From Thalassospiraceae bacterium (GTDB lineage: Bacteria; Pseudomonadota; Alphaproteobacteria; Rhodospirillales; Magnetovibrionaceae): a DNA stretch of 6,293 nt. Shown here one piece after another: positions 1-5,729 of this stretch. Made by a program: the position numbers and the translations under genes. Numbering within the stretch: position 1 is the stretch's first letter; every line of letters begins with the position of its first letter. The notes under the pieces are model-generated. The model did no database searches and had not been told where the DNA came from. It saw only the letters and a list, made by a program, of their open reading frames with translations. The stretch spans positions 1 through 6,293 of the forward strand of contig DAOVVL010000125.1 of NCBI GenBank assembly GCA_030637205.1, given 5' to 3'.

Positions 1-106
1 CCGCATCCAGCGCCAGCAAGTTTGCGCTCAAAGGCTCAAGGCCCCGGCGGGCAAGCCCGGCGTCAAACGCTTCGGGGTTTTCGCGAATGGCGCGAATGTC
101 GTGCAT
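1..106 (-). CDS. serS: Seryl-tRNA synthetase, N-terminal fragment (runs off left edge)
   Basis: Only the first 35 codons are present. They begin with ATG at 106-104 and read MHDIRAIRENPEAFDAGLAR and onward to LLALDA. This is the characteristic start of bacterial seryl-tRNA synthetase, the first part of the N-terminal tRNA-binding arm that forms a long antiparallel coiled coil. The enzyme charges tRNA-Ser and tRNA-Sec with serine in the cytoplasm. The class II catalytic domain lies outside the window. The start is 19 bp after the tatC stop on the same strand, with a purine-rich GCGGGGG stretch upstream but no strong Shine-Dalgarno match and no room for a separate promoter, so co-transcription with tatABC is likely. 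The tatC-serS neighbourhood is common in Alphaproteobacteria. Identity is firm despite the short fragment because the opening residues are very conserved. Confidence 0.93.
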   Translation of the reverse strand, partial: MHDIRAIRENPEAFDAGLARRGLEPLSANLLALDA

Positions 107-125
107 GGATGTTTAAGCCCCCGCT

Positions 126-1040
126 TTAGGTGTCAGATTTTTTAGCCGCGACTTGTTGGTCGGCTTCCGCTTCGGCCTTGGCTTCTTCGCTGTCTTCCTG
201 TTCGGCTTCTTTTTTATCACCGTTATCGTCATCAGGATCATCGTCTGGCGAATCTTCACCATTGTCGCGCTCTTTGGCTTTCTTTTCTACCAATGCGACC
301 GACAGGATCGAAATTTCGTAAAGAATGATGGTCGGGACCGCCAGACCGATCTGGCTGATCACATCGGGCGGGGTCAGGATGGCGGCGGCGACAAAGGACG
401 AAACCACGGCGTAGCGGCGTTTGGCGCGCATGCCCGTGGCCGTGACCATTCCGGCGCGGCCCAACAGGGTCATCACCACCGGCAGTTCGAAACAGATGCC
501 AAAGGCAAAGATCAGGCGCATCACCAGCGAAAGATATTCGCTGACCTTGGTTTCAAGCTCGATGGGCAGGCCACCGGCGCCGGTCAGCGATTCAAAGCTG
601 ATGAAAAACTTCCACGCCAGCGGAAAGATATAATAATAAGCTAGCGCCCCGCCGAGAAAGAACAGCACCGGCGTCGCCACCAGAAACGGCAACATGGCGC
701 GGCGTTCGTCCTTATAAAGACCCGGCGCCACAAACTTCCAGAACTGAAGGGATATGAACGGGAACGAAAGAAAAAGTGCGGTGAAGAACGAAACCTTGAT
801 GTTGGTGAAAAAGGCTTCGTGCGGCGCGGTAAAGATCATGCGCCGGTCAGTGCCCTGTTCATTCAGCACATCGGCCAGCGGTTGGGCAAGGAATGAATAG
901 ATGTATTCGGATACGCCATAACAGGCGAAAAAAATGATGATCAAGGCGACGAACGAATAGATCAGGCGCTGGCGCAGCTCGATCAAATGCGTGATCAGCG
1001 GTGCCTTGGGTTCTGCGCTTTTGGCGACGGCTTCGTTCAC
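126..1040 (-). CDS. tatC: Sec-independent (twin-arginine) protein translocase subunit TatC
   Basis: TatC is the multispanning core of the Tat translocase. With TatB it forms the receptor for twin-arginine signal peptides and recruits TatA to export folded proteins across the inner membrane. Visible family hallmarks are HLIELRQRL near residues 18-26, FVAPGLYKDERR at 103-114 (E112 corresponds to the signal-peptide-binding Glu103 of E. coli), FGICFELPV at 180-188 (E185 corresponds to E. coli Glu170) and LTPPDVISQ at 222-230. Six membrane segments fit at about 26-43, 78-100, 115-140, 170-195, 208-223 and 229-250. The start codon is GTG, overlapping the tatB stop by 4 bp (GTGA), which suggests translational coupling. 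The 304-residue protein is longer than the usual 250-260 because of a charged, mostly acidic cytoplasmic tail from about residue 254 to the end. The core is intact, so function is not in doubt. Confidence 0.97.
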   Translation of the reverse strand: MNEAVAKSAEPKAPLITHLIELRQRLIYSFVALIIIFFACYGVSEYIYSFLAQPLADVLNEQGTDRRMIFTAPHEAFFTNIKVSFFTALFLSFPFISLQFWKFVAPGLYKDERRAMLPFLVATPVLFFLGGALAYYYIFPLAWKFFISFESLTGAGGLPIELETKVSEYLSLVMRLIFAFGICFELPVVMTLLGRAGMVTATGMRAKRRYAVVSSFVAAAILTPPDVISQIGLAVPTIILYEISILSVALVEKKAKERDNGEDSPDDDPDDDNGDKKEAEQEDSEEAKAEAEADQQVAAKKSDT

Positions 1041-1531
1041 GCTTGTTTATCCATTTCAGCTTTATCGGCTGCAGGTTGCTCTGTTGCGGGGGCCGGTTCT
1101 TCTGCGGCGGGCATCACGTCATCATCCAACGGTGAAACTTCTGCACCTGAAACCGGTATCGATTTTTGTGGTTCCGGTTGGTTTAGAATTTCAGGTCCGT
1201 CTTCAGGCGTTTTCATGCCTTCCGCTTCATCGTCCAGCGCATCAGGATCCATATTCAGGTTTTTGGCGATCTCGCCATCGGGATCGATATTTTTTTCAAG
1301 CTCGGATTGCAGGTCCAAAGACTTCGCATCCATGATCTGGTTTTTGATGTCGTCGAGTTCGGCTTCGCGGACCATTTCGTTGATGCCGCCCTGAAATTCA
1401 CGCGCCAAGCCGCGCGCCTTGCGAATCCATTGGGTAATGGTGCGCACCGCTTGCGGCAAATCCTTTGGCCCCACGACGATGAGGGCCAAGATGCCGATAA
1501 TAAAGATTTCCTGCCAGCCGATATCGAACAT
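1037..1531 (-). CDS. tatB: Sec-independent protein translocase subunit TatB
   Basis: TatB partners TatC in the Tat receptor complex and contacts the twin-arginine signal peptide. The 164-residue protein opens with MFDIGWQEIFIIGILALIVV: the MFDIG start is the TatB signature that separates it from TatA, and E8 matches the conserved Glu8 of E. coli TatB. One transmembrane helix covers about residues 6-21, the G21-P22 hinge follows, then an amphipathic helix at about 24-45. The region after residue 60 is acidic, and after residue 100 it becomes Pro/Glu/Ala-rich and probably disordered. The ATG at 1531 has an AGG eight bases upstream. Its stop overlaps the tatC start by 4 bp. It lies 85 bp after tatA, the widest spacing inside the tat cluster. 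Confidence 0.96.
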   Translation of the reverse strand: MFDIGWQEIFIIGILALIVVGPKDLPQAVRTITQWIRKARGLAREFQGGINEMVREAELDDIKNQIMDAKSLDLQSELEKNIDPDGEIAKNLNMDPDALDDEAEGMKTPEDGPEILNQPEPQKSIPVSGAEVSPLDDDVMPAAEEPAPATEQPAADKAEMDKQA

Positions 1532-1572
1532 GGCGAAGACCTATCAACCCAGATGCAAAGAGGAACGAAGGG

Positions 1573-1640
1573 AGTGACGCGCGTTTAAGGCCAAATGGCC
1601 GGGCGCGCCGACAAATTCAAGAGCTTGAAGACTTGTCTTC
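1573..1640 (-). repeat. Cluster of inverted repeats at the tatA end and tatA-tatB gap
   Basis: Three short self-complementary elements lie in 68 bp. 1627-1640 is a perfect 6-bp inverted repeat with a 2-bp centre (GAAGAC/GTCTTC) in the last codons of tatA. 1616-1629 is a second (TTCAAG/CTTGAA) that spans the tatA stop and shares three bases with the first. Downstream, GGCC-ATTT-GGCC (1589-1600) is flanked by complementary GCGCG and CGCGC at 1579-1583 and 1604-1608, and the latter lies inside the octamer palindrome GGCGCGCC (1602-1609). As RNA these could fold into small hairpins between the tatA and tatB reading frames. There is no U-run, so this is not a standard intrinsic terminator. A role in RNA processing or in setting the TatA:TatB ratio is inference. 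Confidence 0.45.
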
Positions 1641-1850
1641 TTCAGCCGACTTGCTTTCAGCCTTTTCCTCGATGGACTGTGCGTCCTCGCCTTTGGCCTC
1701 GACGGAGTCTTCTTCCTTGAGGCCGGTCTTGAACGAACGCAGCCCTTTGCCGAAGTCACCCATGAGGGCCGAAATTTTTCCGCGGCCACCAAACAGCAGC
1801 AGCACGATGGCAAGCACCACAACCCACTGCCAAATACCAGTCCAACCCAT
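1617..1850 (-). CDS. tatA: Sec-independent protein translocase subunit TatA
   Basis: TatA is the pore or membrane-thinning subunit of the Tat translocase; it oligomerises on the TatBC-substrate complex. The 77-residue protein has the family layout. A short N-out segment MGWTGIWQW leads into one transmembrane helix at about 6-20, then the F20-G21 hinge, then an amphipathic helix at about 23-44 with GKISALMGDFGKGLRSFK (F40 at the conserved Phe position), and last an acidic/Ser-rich tail ending in four serines. The start MGWTGIWQ rather than MFDIG marks it as TatA, not TatB. The ATG at 1850 has a GTGAGA stretch a few bases upstream, a moderate Shine-Dalgarno. It is the first gene of tatABC-serS after a 188-bp non-coding stretch, so a promoter probably lies just upstream. 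Confidence 0.96.
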   Translation of the reverse strand: MGWTGIWQWVVVLAIVLLLFGGRGKISALMGDFGKGLRSFKTGLKEEDSVEAKGEDAQSIEEKAESKSAEEDKSSSS

Positions 1851-1892
1851 TGTTTTTTCTCACTTGTTAAAATTGGTCAAATACGAGGGCGG

Positions 1893-1921
1893 ATAATGAC
1901 AGATTGGCGCAAATGGGGCAA
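1893..1921 (-). promoter_or_regulatory. Candidate housekeeping-sigma promoter for tatABC-serS
   Basis: On the minus strand TTGCCC (1921-1916) and CATTAT (1898-1893) are separated by 17 bp. Each matches the sigma-70 consensus hexamer at four of six positions. Initiation would fall near 1886, giving a leader of about 36 nt before the tatA ATG at 1850. The position upstream of the first tat gene and the spacing support it. The hexamer match is modest and alphaproteobacterial promoters are degenerate, so this is a candidate only. Confidence 0.33.
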
Positions 1922-1993
1922 TCCGTGCCATCCATCGCTGAGCCAATTCCGGCTTCCGCCCGGTCCGACCTTCATATAGAGGGCAGATCATCT

Positions 1994-2021
1994 AATCAAG
2001 GGAATATGGCCCAAATCAAGG
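1994..2021 (-). repeat. Direct repeat CCTTGATT x2 with 20-bp period
   Basis: The octamer CCTTGATT occurs at 2021-2014 and again at 2001-1994 on the minus strand, start to start exactly 20 bp, or about two helical turns. The repeats lie just downstream of the scpB stop and about 145-170 bp upstream of tatA. Such phasing would fit a dimeric regulator binding one face of the DNA. Each TTGATT also resembles a -35 hexamer, so the repeat could instead reflect overlapping promoter elements, or be chance. Confidence 0.35.
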
Positions 2022-2038
2022 CTGAATAACGGATTTAC

Positions 2039-3031
2039 CTATTCTTCTTCGGTGTCTTCTTCTTCAGGATCTTCGGTTTCGCGCTCAATCGCCTGGGCGG
2101 CGCTTTTCACGGCGGCTGCCACCGCGCCCATCGCATCATCGAGCGCGCCTGAGCTTTGGGCGCTCATCGGCTCTTTTGAGGCCGCTTGTTCACCAGTTGC
2201 CGCCATCGGCCCGGTTTCACCCCCGGTGTCGCCACTGTAATCTTCGCCCAGGCTGTCGTCGTCTTCACGATCGGCAGGAACGATTTGCGCTTCGGTGATT
2301 TCGATGTTGGCCGCGTCTTCTTTCGCCGTGATCTCGCCACGTACGCTGTAGGCTTCGATGGCTGGGCGCGCATCCAACAAGCCCATGGTGCGCAATTCCT
2401 GCAATCCGGGTAAGTCCTTGACCGTTTCCAGCCCGAAGTGATCGAGAAACTCATCCGTGGTGCCCCACTGCATGGGGTGGCCGACCACGTTGCGCCGACC
2501 GCGCGGCTTGATCCAGCCTTCATCAAACAAAAGATCAAGCGTGCCTTTGCTTAAACTGACGCCGCGCACTTCTTCGATCTCGCCACGGGTCACCGGCTGG
2601 TGATAGGCGATGATGGAAAGGGTTTCGATGGCTGCGCGCGACAGCTTGCGCCCGACCTTGATCTCAAGATTTAACTGCGGACCCAGTTCGGATGCGGTGC
2701 GAAATGCCCACATGCCGCCCCGGCGCACCAGATGAACGCCGCGATCTTCGTAAAAGGCCTTCAACGGTTTCAGCAATGCCTTGACGTTGGCTTCTTCGGG
2801 CAAGCGTCTGGCCAGCATCCGTTCCGCAATAGGTGCGCTGGATGCAAACAAGACCGCTTCCAACAAGCGCAGGTGTTCGGGGTCAATGTCCGCGTCTTTC
2901 TGCTTTTCAATATCGTCGTAGCTGTCTTCGGCCATGTCGTCGAAATCGGTTGATGCGTCATCAGCGGGCGCAGCTTCAACCTCTGCACCTTCGGGGGCTT
3001 CTACAGCGTTGTCTTGATCGGTTGTGTTCAT
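2039..3031 (-). CDS. scpB: Segregation and condensation protein B (ScpB)
   Basis: ScpB is the dimeric winged-helix (kite) subunit of the Smc-ScpAB condensin, which organises and segregates the chromosome; it binds the central part of ScpA. The 330-residue product has an acidic N-terminal extension of about 50 residues, then the first winged helix at about 52-118 (LRLLEAVLFASSAPI). The second, at about 128-205, contains the family motif LSRAAIETLSIIAYHQPVTR and GEIEEVRGV, followed by TTDEFLDHFGL and KDLPGL. The tail after about 240 is low-complexity, with an Ala-rich stretch and a final run of Glu and Asp. The ATG at 3031 was chosen because it follows the scpA TGA by one base (TGATATG), so translation is probably coupled; no clear Shine-Dalgarno is visible. 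The frame is open for 37 more codons upstream, inside scpA. The family core is about 180-200 residues, so both extensions are lineage-specific. Confidence 0.94.
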   Translation of the reverse strand: MNTTDQDNAVEAPEGAEVEAAPADDASTDFDDMAEDSYDDIEKQKDADIDPEHLRLLEAVLFASSAPIAERMLARRLPEEANVKALLKPLKAFYEDRGVHLVRRGGMWAFRTASELGPQLNLEIKVGRKLSRAAIETLSIIAYHQPVTRGEIEEVRGVSLSKGTLDLLFDEGWIKPRGRRNVVGHPMQWGTTDEFLDHFGLETVKDLPGLQELRTMGLLDARPAIEAYSVRGEITAKEDAANIEITEAQIVPADREDDDSLGEDYSGDTGGETGPMAATGEQAASKEPMSAQSSGALDDAMGAVAAAVKSAAQAIERETEDPEEEDTEEE

Positions 3032-3032
3032 A

Positions 3033-3905
3033 TCAGTTGGTTTCGTTACCGTTTGTTTGGGTGGGTTCATCGGGTTCAGTGTCTTCTTCCAGATTTTCGG
3101 GCGCGTTCCAGCGATCCGTGGTTTGCAACTGGATCGGGCCAAAGGTTCCGTCCTGGCGAATTTTTATGCGCCCCGACTTGGCCAGTTCCAGCGCCGCACC
3201 AAACGTGGTGGCCATGGCCGAACGCCGCGTTAACGGATTGGTCAGGCTGTCGGGCAAAAATGCGAACAGGTTCTGCCAGTCCGGTGAAAAGCCGATAAAG
3301 TTGCGCAGGCGGTTGATGGCGTCTTCCACGGAAAGCAGGTCCCACGACGCTTCGATATGCAGGGTTTCGCCTTTTTGTTTGCGAAGCTGCTGAAAGGCAT
3401 AGGCCGAGATCAGGTCGTGGAGATCGGATTCAAATACGGTTTTGATGGATGTCTTGAAATTTTCCGGCGCACCTCGGGCGAAGAAGTCGCGCTTGAGGCG
3501 TTGGCGATCCATCAACTTGGTGCCGACGTCTTGCATGGCTTCCAGACGGCGAAGCTGGAATTGCAACGCCGCTGCCAATTCGGCCCCGGTGGGCTCTTCT
3601 TCGGTGCCAAGATCGGGCAACAACAGGCGCGATTTCAAGTAAGCCAGCCACGCCGCCATCACCAGGTAATCCGCCGCCAGTTCCAGATTGTGCTGACGGG
3701 CTTCGGTAACAAAGCCCAGATACTGGTCGGCCAGGTCAACAATGGAAATATGGATCAGGTCAACTTTTTGCTCGCGCGCCAGCGTCAGCAGCACATCTAT
3801 CGGGCCTTCATAGCCTTCCACATCAACCATAAAGGGCGATATGGACGGCCCTTGCGGAAAGTCGTCTTCTTCAAAGTCCGGAATGTTGGGTTCGTCAGTT
3901 TGCAT
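3033..3905 (-). CDS. scpA: Segregation and condensation protein A (ScpA, kleisin)
   Basis: ScpA is the kleisin that bridges the two Smc heads and carries ScpB in the bacterial condensin, acting on the nucleoid in the cytoplasm. After about 25 acidic residues the 290-residue protein shows the conserved N-terminal helical domain: VEGYEGPIDVLLTLAREQKV and DLIHISIVDLADQYL (about 29-63), then LELAADYLVMAAWLAYLKSR (about 74-93), the highly conserved Smc-neck-binding region. A middle linker binds ScpB, and a C-terminal winged helix near 210-265 includes VEDAINRL and KSGRIKIRQDGTFGPIQL. The last about 25 residues are acidic and polar. The ATG at 3905 has AGAG five or six bases upstream. Length is at the upper end of the usual 230-290. 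It follows the M50 protease gene by 60 bp and is separated from scpB by one base. Confidence 0.96.
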   Translation of the reverse strand: MQTDEPNIPDFEEDDFPQGPSISPFMVDVEGYEGPIDVLLTLAREQKVDLIHISIVDLADQYLGFVTEARQHNLELAADYLVMAAWLAYLKSRLLLPDLGTEEEPTGAELAAALQFQLRRLEAMQDVGTKLMDRQRLKRDFFARGAPENFKTSIKTVFESDLHDLISAYAFQQLRKQKGETLHIEASWDLLSVEDAINRLRNFIGFSPDWQNLFAFLPDSLTNPLTRRSAMATTFGAALELAKSGRIKIRQDGTFGPIQLQTTDRWNAPENLEEDTEPDEPTQTNGNETN

Positions 3906-3965
3906 CAGGTCTCTTTGGGGGTCTCAGGTGATCTCTCAGAGGGGCTCAGTGGCGAAATGGCTACG
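3906..3965 (-). other. Protease-scpA spacer with three CTGAG repeats
   Basis: This 60-bp spacer holds three copies of CTGAG on the minus strand (3949-3945, 3939-3935 and 3927-3923), 10 and 12 bp apart, just upstream of the scpA ribosome binding site. No promoter hexamers or terminator are evident. The repeats may be a phased binding site or chance low-complexity sequence. Confidence 0.3.
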
Positions 3966-4664
3966 TCAGGTTAATCCGGTCAGCCACGCGATCGCATTTA
4001 CGAGCACTTCGGCAGGACCCCCTACAAGCCACCACAGCACGTTGAGGTCAACCCCGATCTTGCCACCGATCCACGGCAGGATAAACAATGCGAAGATAAT
4101 AATCAGAAAACCGCTGCGCTCAAGCCTTGAAAGTAGGCCCGAAAAGGGCTGGGGCAGCAGGCCGACCGCGATGCGCCCACCGTCCAGCGGCGGCAATGGC
4201 ATCAGGTTGAATATCGCCAGGATCACATTAATATGCATTGAAATCAAAAGGTTAGAGGCAATCCATCCAATATATTCCTGTGGCAGATAGTACGCCCAGT
4301 TCAACAACCACGCCGAAATGATCGCCAAAAGGATGTTGGTGGCGGGTCCGGCGGCGGCGACTAAAATCATGTCGCGGCGGGGCCGGCGAAGGGCCATAAA
4401 GTTCACCGGCACGGGTTTTGCGAATCCAAACATGTATTTCCCGCCCGACGCCAACAGCAGCATCACCGGCATCAGAATCGTGCCAAACAGGTCAATATGG
4501 CGAAACGGGTTAAAGGTCACGCGCCCCATGCGCTTGGCCGTATCGTCGCCGAGCTTCCATGCCACCCAGCCGTGGGCTGCTTCGTGGAACGTCACCGCCA
4601 GCAAGATCGGCACCACCCAAACGGATGCCTTGATCAGGACGCTTTCTAAATCAAAATCAAACAC
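3966..4664 (-). CDS. Site-2 protease family zinc metalloprotease (peptidase M50)
   Basis: The 232-residue product is a polytopic intramembrane metalloprotease of the compact M50 type without a PDZ domain. The zinc site is HEAAH at 27-31 (H27, H31, catalytic E28) inside the first membrane helix. The third ligand lies in NLMPLPPLDGGR at 153-164 (D161). The conserved AGPATN lies at 105-110. About six hydrophobic segments are visible, near 12-30, 58-73, 98-122, 134-160, 185-200 and 208-228. Such enzymes cut substrates within the membrane; the substrate here is unknown, and absence of a PDZ domain argues against RseP. The start is GTG at 4664, with AAGGA eleven bases upstream overlapping the nagZ stop, only 15 bp away. 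An M50 gene next to scpA is also seen in other phyla, which suggests a real but unexplained link. Confidence 0.92.
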   Translation of the reverse strand: MFDFDLESVLIKASVWVVPILLAVTFHEAAHGWVAWKLGDDTAKRMGRVTFNPFRHIDLFGTILMPVMLLLASGGKYMFGFAKPVPVNFMALRRPRRDMILVAAAGPATNILLAIISAWLLNWAYYLPQEYIGWIASNLLISMHINVILAIFNLMPLPPLDGGRIAVGLLPQPFSGLLSRLERSGFLIIIFALFILPWIGGKIGVDLNVLWWLVGGPAEVLVNAIAWLTGLT

Positions 4665-4679
4665 GTCTCAATTTATCCT

Positions 4680-5729
4680 TTAATCGGCCAACAGCGCATC
4701 AAATCGAGCGCGGCCTGCATCTTCATCAAACGCATCCGTATTGTCGGCCTGATGACTTTTAAATTTCCCCAGTGCAAAGCGTGCATACTGTGGCCCGGTT
4801 AAGGTCGATAGGCCATTTGCAACTTCCACCATTTCATCCATCGAGCCATTGCAGTGAAGCACTGCATCGCATCCCGCCGCAAGGGCCAGGGTCGTGCGGT
4901 CCTTGAACGATCCGGATAGCGCCCGCATGGAAAGGTCGTCCGAGATCAGGAAACCGTGAAAGCCAATTTCTTTTCGGATCACGTCTTTGATCACTTTTTG
5001 CGAAAACGTTGCGGGCAGGTCGGCATCGATGTCGCCATAGATCGCGTGTGCGGTCATCGCCCATGGTGTGTAATTTAAACTCCTGAACGGTTTGAAGTCG
5101 GTTTCGCGCATCTGAAATCGATCAGCGTCCACGCGCGGCAGTTCCTTGTGGCTGTCGACCTTGCAGCGCCCGTGACCGGGAATGTGTTTGATAACCGGGA
5201 CCACGCCCGCGTCCATCAGACCATCGGCAAACGCGCCTGCCAGTTCAATGATGGCGTCAGGCTTGAGCGCAAAAGCGCGATCGCCAATTATGGGATCAGC
5301 GCCAGGGCTGGGAATATCCACAACCGGCGCACAATCAACCGTGATGCCCAGCTTTTGCAGGTCCGTTCCGATCAAGGTGCCGCCTAAGCGCGCGGCCTCG
5401 ATGCCCTGATCCGCGTTTGCTGCATAAATTTCGCCATACCTTGATGCGGGCGGATAGGCCGGCCAGTGGGGCGGGCCTAAACGTTGCACCCTGCCCCCTT
5501 CCTGATCAATCAGTACCGGCGCATCTGCACGACCAACGCATTCGCGAAAGCTGTCAACCAATGCACGTACCTGATCGGGCGTATCAATATTGCGGGCAAA
5601 CAAAATGAAGCCCAGCGGGTCTGTCTCTTTATAAAAAGAAAGCTCAACGGAGGTCAGCTCCAACCCGGCGCAGCCAAAGATGGCGGCCCGTGGACGCTGT
5701 TTTGCTCCAGTTGCTTCAGGGGGCGACAA
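4680..5729 (-). CDS. nagZ: Beta-N-acetylhexosaminidase NagZ (GH3)
   Basis: NagZ removes N-acetylglucosamine from GlcNAc-1,6-anhydroMurNAc-peptides during cytoplasmic peptidoglycan recycling; in many Gram-negatives its products feed AmpR-controlled beta-lactamase induction. The 349-residue protein is a single TIM barrel with GH3 hallmarks: DPLGFILFARNI (37-48), IDQEGGRVQRL (74-84), KHIPGHG (181-187) and the DSH dyad at D192-H194 on the flexible catalytic loop (general acid/base in this subfamily). SDDLSM follows at 263-268, with the first Asp (D264) expected to be the nucleophile. There is no signal peptide. The only usable start is TTG at 5729: an in-frame TGA sits directly before it, and no ATG or GTG occurs before the conserved AAIFGCAG. 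The gene overlaps the SPOR gene by 14 bp and precedes the M50 gene by 15 bp. Confidence 0.95.
   Translation of the reverse strand: MSPPEATGAKQRPRAAIFGCAGLELTSVELSFYKETDPLGFILFARNIDTPDQVRALVDSFRECVGRADAPVLIDQEGGRVQRLGPPHWPAYPPASRYGEIYAANADQGIEAARLGGTLIGTDLQKLGITVDCAPVVDIPSPGADPIIGDRAFALKPDAIIELAGAFADGLMDAGVVPVIKHIPGHGRCKVDSHKELPRVDADRFQMRETDFKPFRSLNYTPWAMTAHAIYGDIDADLPATFSQKVIKDVIRKEIGFHGFLISDDLSMRALSGSFKDRTTLALAAGCDAVLHCNGSMDEMVEVANGLSTLTGPQYARFALGKFKSHQADNTDAFDEDAGRARFDALLAD

Larger units (their letters stand above)
1851..2038. other. scpB-tatA intergenic region (188 bp)
   Basis: This is the longest non-coding stretch in the window and the only clear break between the scp and tat groups. 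On the minus strand it contains two exact copies of CCTTGATT, a candidate promoter close to tatA, a 9-bp palindrome GGTCGGACC (1962-1970), and a possible 22-codon ORF (1867-1935). No GC-rich hairpin followed by a T-run is seen after scpB, so readthrough from the upstream unit remains possible. Its AT content is slightly higher than that of the neighbouring genes close to tatA. Confidence 0.6.

Noticed and set aside
1544..1822. 92-codon minus-strand frame overlapping tatA
   Set aside because: It lies in another frame of tatA and its product is a Ser/Arg-rich shadow without recognisable features.
1962..1970. GGTCGGACC palindrome as a terminator after scpB
   Set aside because: Its stem is four base pairs with a one-base centre and no T-run follows.
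1974..1999. TTGATT plus CTATAT/TATATG as a sigma-70 promoter in the scpB-tatA gap
   Set aside because: The hexamers are only 14-15 bp apart, too short for normal recognition; the pair at 1921/1893 has better spacing.
3032..3142. Longer scpB start (37 extra codons from 3142)
   Set aside because: It would overlap scpA by over 100 bp and adds residues unlike ScpB; the ATG at 3031, one base after the scpA stop, fits coupled translation better.
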